Below are positions 59,432 through 64,000 of a stretch of 64,000 bases of DNA, in pieces. Source of the DNA: Paraphysoderma sedebokerense (lineage: Eukaryota > Blastocladiomycota > Physodermatomycetes > Physodermatales > Physodermataceae); NCBI GenBank assembly GCA_025602915.1, contig JAHLJZ010000015.1:1-64000 (forward strand), written 5' to 3'. The translations under genes and the position numbers were made by a program. The notes under the pieces are model-generated. The model worked only from the letters and a program-made list of their open reading frames with translations. It did not search any database and had not been told where the DNA came from. The stretch's first letter is position 1; each line of letters opens with the position of its first letter.

Positions 59432-62400
59432 TTAATTATTTTCTTCTTTCAATTGTTGATGCCATAATTGATGATACAAGCCATCTTCCTTTTTCAATAA
59501 TTGTTCATGAGTTCCTTGATCGATGACCATACCGTCTTTAATCACAAGGATCAAATCTGAATTTACAATAGTTGATAACCTAAGGAAGACAAAGCGAATG
59601 AGAAACAAGCAACAAAGTCAAATAAAATAGACATAATCATTGAAGACAATAGAGATACAGAACGAAAAAAAAAAGATTTTGACGACAGAAGCGAAACAAT
59701 TCTTGGATAACTACCTATGAGCAACCACTAATGAAGTTCGATTTTTACTTAATTGGTGTAAAGCAGCTTGAATCTGCCTTTCTGTACCAGTATCTAATGA
59801 GCTAGTTGCTTCGTCAAGTAAAATAATCGCCGGATCTTTCAGAATAGTTCGTGCAATCGCTATATAATATAGATAAAAAGTGGTCAAGGAATATTGGTTA
59901 ACATAATGGTGTAGTTCTGAACTTAAGAGATTTAACTTGACTTCATACATACCCACTCTTTGTTTCTCTCCCCCGGATAATCGCAGACCTCGTTCACCGA
60001 CAACGGTTTCATATTTATCAGGGAAACTCAATATCTTCTCGTGAATTTGAGCAGCTTTGGCCGCTTGATAGACTTCCTCATCAGTAGCAGTCGGTTTGGC
60101 GTAACGGATATTATAACCAACGCTTTCATTAAAGAGCACGGTATCTTGAGGGACGACTCCAACAGCTTGTCGAAGACCTGAGAAAATGATGACCGTCGTT
60201 ATAATGCAAGTTTTACGGCATCCATGATACCAGTTGATACTGAACTTACTTCTTTGAGATATGGATCGAATATCTTGACCATCAATAAGAATTCTACCAC
60301 TTTTTACATCATAAAACCGGAAAAGCAACTTGAGGATACTCGACTTTCCACCTCCCGATGGACCAACTGCGGGTGCCAATAGTGTCGATTAATTATAGAA
60401 TCTCATAGAGATAGATAGCATCCAACACTCACCTAAAGCGACAGTGCTGCCCGCAGGAATCTTAAAATTGATATTTTTTAACGCTGGGTGACGGGGATCG
60501 TATGAAAATGATACGTTGTCTGGCGATAACACAGTTAATTTTGAAGGTATGATTTTTATAGTCGAAGAAAGGAGAAGATACTACCGAACACTATGCTTCC
60601 GCCTTTAAGAACCAATTCATTTGCCATTGGGGCGTCCTTGATGTCACCATCCTCTTCAAACAATTTCAACATTTTCTCCATGTCAATGAACTATGGAAAA
60701 CAAAATCATATTAGTCAAAGCTTTACTTGATTTGCTGGACAAGAAAACGTACATTCTGTTGTATCATTCTATATGTATGAAAAACATGAAAGAAGGAATG
60801 CGGCCAGTCAATAACTCAATTGCGAAAAGTTAGCGATGCCTGAAAGGTATACAAATCATACCTGTACATCGTTCCAAACCAGTTGAGTGGGCCATACAAT
60901 TGAGAGATGTATGTCAAGTACAATACGAAGTCACCAACTGTAAGAACTCCCTGGACTACTCGGTAAGCGCAAAGAAGTGATCCGACGAGAAGACCACCGT
61001 TGATAATGAAGTTTTGAGTGGTGTTTAAAAAGTTTAAGGATGCGGATGAACGGAAATCCGCTATTTGATAGCTATCTATAGCTTTACTGTAGCGATCGGT
61101 TTCAAAATCTTCGGCGCTAAAGAGAAATGTAGATTAGCAGGGAGGTTGGGGCGGAGTGGTGAAGGACGACATGTATTACCAATAATATTTGACAGTTTCA
61201 AAATTGAGTAAAGAGTCAACGCCGATTTGATTGCTTCTGTTGTCCAGTTCAATCTACAAGGAAATCTGCCGTGAGTAATTCAGCTTTGCTTCAAAAGCTA
61301 GCATAAGTACGAACCATCTCACGTCTGAATTTGGTTCTCCATTCGGTAATGGAGACAGTAGCGGCAATATAACCCAACATTGTGACAGCAACGATAATAC
61401 CAAAGTAGATGTCAAACATTGTGATGAAGAATGCAACGGCTACAGAGATGTCCACTAGAACTGGGACAATGTTGAACAGAATCGACTGTAGTAAGGAAAC
61501 GATTGATGAAGTTCCTCTGTCCAACACTCGAAGAATCTCGCCCGTTTTACGTGTAATGTGGAATCGTAACGAGAGACTAGAGACCGAATTAGATTTCTGC
61601 AATTACTATACAGTTCAATCAGTACTTACGAATGGAGATGTTTGAACATGGCGACAGAAATCTGTTTGGTTGTGTATTGACCGATAGGAATCCACATGAA
61701 ACTCTGGATATTTTGCAATAATCCAACACCGCCTTGTAATAACCTTAAGACAACAAAAATCAAAATTTGATCCCAAGCAAATCTAGGTGGATGTCCTGGT
61801 GTTCCAGTCAGTGTATCGACTACCTATTTCACGAAATAAAACTTTATGATCAGAAAAATTCAAATTTCGTGACAAAAAGAGAGTCAAAACCTACCCGCTT
61901 AAACTGTACAGGTACAAAGACATTGACGACACGACCCAAAATAAGCATAGTAAATGATCCCACTAAAAGTACTTGTAACAGTAAATTCTTTTTGGGCAAT
62001 AAGAACGGTAACAATCTTCTGATCTTTTCAGAGAAATTGCTGAATGCTGATCCTGACCCAGCATTTAGCGAACTCGTGGATCCCAATTCCGAAGTACCAT
62101 TCTCAACATCATTGACAGCAATACGAACTGTTGTAAACGGATAAACGAATAGTAAAGTGAAGTTGCTAATGACGATGGCCACGAATCTGATCAAAAAGGT
62201 AACATAGAACACATGATAAAGTTGCGCCTGCCAATCGACTGTTGGAAGTTCTATGCTATACTGCCACTGTCCAAGAACTACGCATTCGGCAACAAAATTG
62301 ACAACCCAAAAAAACGATATCTAAATAGGATCGGGGAAAGTCAGAGAACGAGACGATTTAAACAGTTCTTCTTGATCATATGGTGGCTGAATAATCTGGA

Positions 62401-62793
62401 AAATACCTTTTTGGTAAAGTAACGATGTCTTCTTAATTCGAGCGACAGTAACAATAAATTGATTGTCCAAGATATTTCCATGCCGATAGTCCAAAAAAGC
62501 AGATAATGTATCCATTCTGAGGATTCAACGATTGCGTATATCAGGTAAACAAGTTCAACCGATATCGTGAGTGCGATCAAAGCGACAAGGAAGAGGAACG
62601 TCCTTCGAACCAATGGAGATGGCCCTCTCAGATTTGGATTCGACACAGCGGAGTAACCGGCGGCAGGGAGGGAACGGAATGCAAAGAAACCAAAGATGAG
62701 AGTGTAGACGAGATTTAAGGCCGTGACGATGGTGTAAACGTAACAGACGGAGGGTGAAGATGATCCATGACAAAAGGTACTGATTGAATACAT
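59432..62793 (-). CDS. HMT1: Half ABC transporter, heavy-metal tolerance (HMT1/ABCB6) type
   Basis: An ABC half-transporter with an extra N-terminal membrane domain, as in fission yeast Hmt1 (vacuolar, moves thiol/phytochelatin-metal complexes) and ABCB6. Exons: 62407-62793, 61895-62320, 61630-61823, 61315-61576, 61180-61253, 60862-61116, 60753-60768, 60585-60690, 60433-60519, 60250-60366, 59953-60177, 59715-59859 and 59432-59579 (2442 nt, 813 aa; Hmt1 830). The six-helix core includes the signature [21 protein letters not shown]. The nucleotide-binding domain has Walker A GPSGGGKS (604-611), Q loop [18 protein letters not shown] (708-716), Walker B IILLDE (Asp732, Glu733) and H loop (His764). 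One exon has only 16 nt. Substrate and membrane cannot be proved from sequence. Confidence 0.93.
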
Positions 62794-63623
62794 TATGATA
62801 GGGTGGTATGATACTATATGATGGGTCGGGTAGATACTACTCTCACTCTCTCATTCAAATCCACAGAAACTAGATATATAGACTTGAACAAAAAGTGTGA
62901 CGAAATCGTTGAACTTTGTCCGACCTGCGCAAGGACAAAATTTTATTCGACTTCACGCCGTAATTTTTCTTTTTTTTATCTTCCAGCGCAATTACAAGTG
63001 GCTTCTTAAATTACAAATTAGTAGAATTCGTTAATTCTATACATTTCTTTCATCCGATTTCCCCATTGCTGACTGAAGAATTCGAAATCACGATTATTTT
63101 GAGCCATGGATCGAGATTCAATCTCGCCATGCCAATCTTCGATAATTTACTATTTTATCGTATTGGTCATATCAGAATTACCGTTCTCGATTACCTAAGT
63201 TTGTCATGCAGAGCTCCGCCAAAAGAATATGGTGGCTACATTGCAACGCGTTGGAAAGTCCGCTGATAAACTCAGAGCAGTTGAAAGACACGAAAAGATA
63301 TCAAAAACATAACAATATATGATCATTATTGAATACACCAAAAAAACTTTTTCATTTGCACCTACATACAGACATGCCCAAACACAAGAAGGAAAAACAG
63401 AAGAAATAGAAATATATGATACACTCTAATTCAAATATTACGTGTAATTAAAAGCAGAGTATAACATAAAATGTCCGATCAGTGTTGAAGTACATCATAC
63501 ACCAGCCCATCAATATACACCGTACCCGTCCCTTTTCCGATTTCATAATATTAATGCAAATTACATCGTCCAAGTGGATAAGAATATAATGTAGTATAAT
63601 AAGAAACGAAAAGACGACAGAGT
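62794..63623. other. Spacer between two ABC transporter genes, no gene seen
   Basis: Should hold the promoter of the HMT1-type gene and the 3' end of the next ABC transporter. Only short, motif-free frames. Confidence 0.4.
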
Positions 63624-64000
63624 TTAAGTTGATCCCAACTGTTGTTTTTGGACTAACGAGTGATATATTCCCTTCAAAGCTAGAAGATCTTCGTGTTTAC
63701 CCTTTTCGGCGACCTTTCCGTCATTGATAACGAGAATCAAATCCGCGTTTTGGATTGTTGAAAGACGATGTGCGATGGTGACTGAGAATCCAAGAACAAG
63801 TCAGAACCATTCTCAAAGATATAAGCGAATAAAAATGAACAGTAAATCATACCAGTTGTTCGACCTTCACTAGCAGCGTCAAGTGCCTCCTGTACTACCT
63901 TTTCGCTCTCCGAGTCAAGCGCTAATTCCAGCGTAAATAAAAACAAAGTTAGTTCATCGTGAAAATGAGTCCAACGCCACAAGAAACGAAAGGAAATTAC
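63624..64000 (-). CDS. P-glycoprotein-like ABC transporter, last exons (runs off edge)
   Basis: The last two exons, 63853-63921 and 63624-63781, of a gene whose body lies beyond 64000. They encode [22 protein letters not shown], then [42 protein letters not shown] and stop. This is the end of the second nucleotide-binding domain, from just after Walker B through the H loop, and reads close to the C terminus of ABCB1/MDR1. The minus-strand sequence at the very edge begins GTAATT, a splice donor, so intron 63922-64000 probably starts exactly at the window border. Substrate is unknown. Confidence 0.85.

Overview
This window looks like nuclear DNA of a fungus. The case for that is the gene set (Cmr1, Env7/STK16, Gcd6, Dsk2 and Hmt1-like proteins) together with genes cut by many short introns of about 55-130 bp with GT..AG ends. 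The closest lineage cannot be fixed from the sequence. An Hmt1-type half ABC transporter recalls fission yeast relatives, while SLC1-type symporters and a universal stress protein also occur in other and early-diverging fungi. Splice models were built by hand. In every case offered as complete, the exon lengths sum to a whole number of codons.

Left part (1-20 kb): the 3' end of a Ty1/copia element with its LTR; a universal stress protein gene (+) with a 9-nt exon; an alpha-methylacyl-CoA racemase (-); a P4-ATPase lipid flippase (-); two tandem dicarboxylate/amino-acid symporter genes (-) that differ by one intron and one shifted splice junction; and mitochondrial aconitase (-).

Middle (20-42.6 kb): a homeobox gene and an unrecognised 647-aa gene separated by about 2.5 kb without genes (+); an Env7/STK16-type kinase (+); an F-box protein (+); NOP58 (+); an HDDC2-type HD-domain nucleotidase (-) head-to-head with eIF2B-epsilon (+); a type II membrane glycosyltransferase (+); and the ubiquilin DSK2 (-).

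Right-centre (42.6-51.4 kb) is gene-poor. It holds one intronless four-repeat protein of unknown family (-), a partial extra repeat beyond its start, and a broken BTB/T1-type domain. A GC-rich, CpG-rich patch lies upstream of an intronless F-box/leucine-rich protein (+).

Right end (54.5-64 kb): CMR1/WDR76 (+); a gene whose C-terminal half resembles a superfamily 3 helicase (+); an HMT1-like half ABC transporter (-); and the last exons of a P-glycoprotein-like ABC transporter (-) that runs off the edge.

Most genes are housekeeping functions in lipid and membrane transport, the TCA cycle, ribosome biogenesis, translation initiation, protein turnover and DNA-damage response. They form no obvious cluster. 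Recurrent themes are very small exons (9-30 nt) in many genes and paired transporters in tandem. The best candidates for something undescribed are the four-repeat protein island and the SF3-helicase-like gene.
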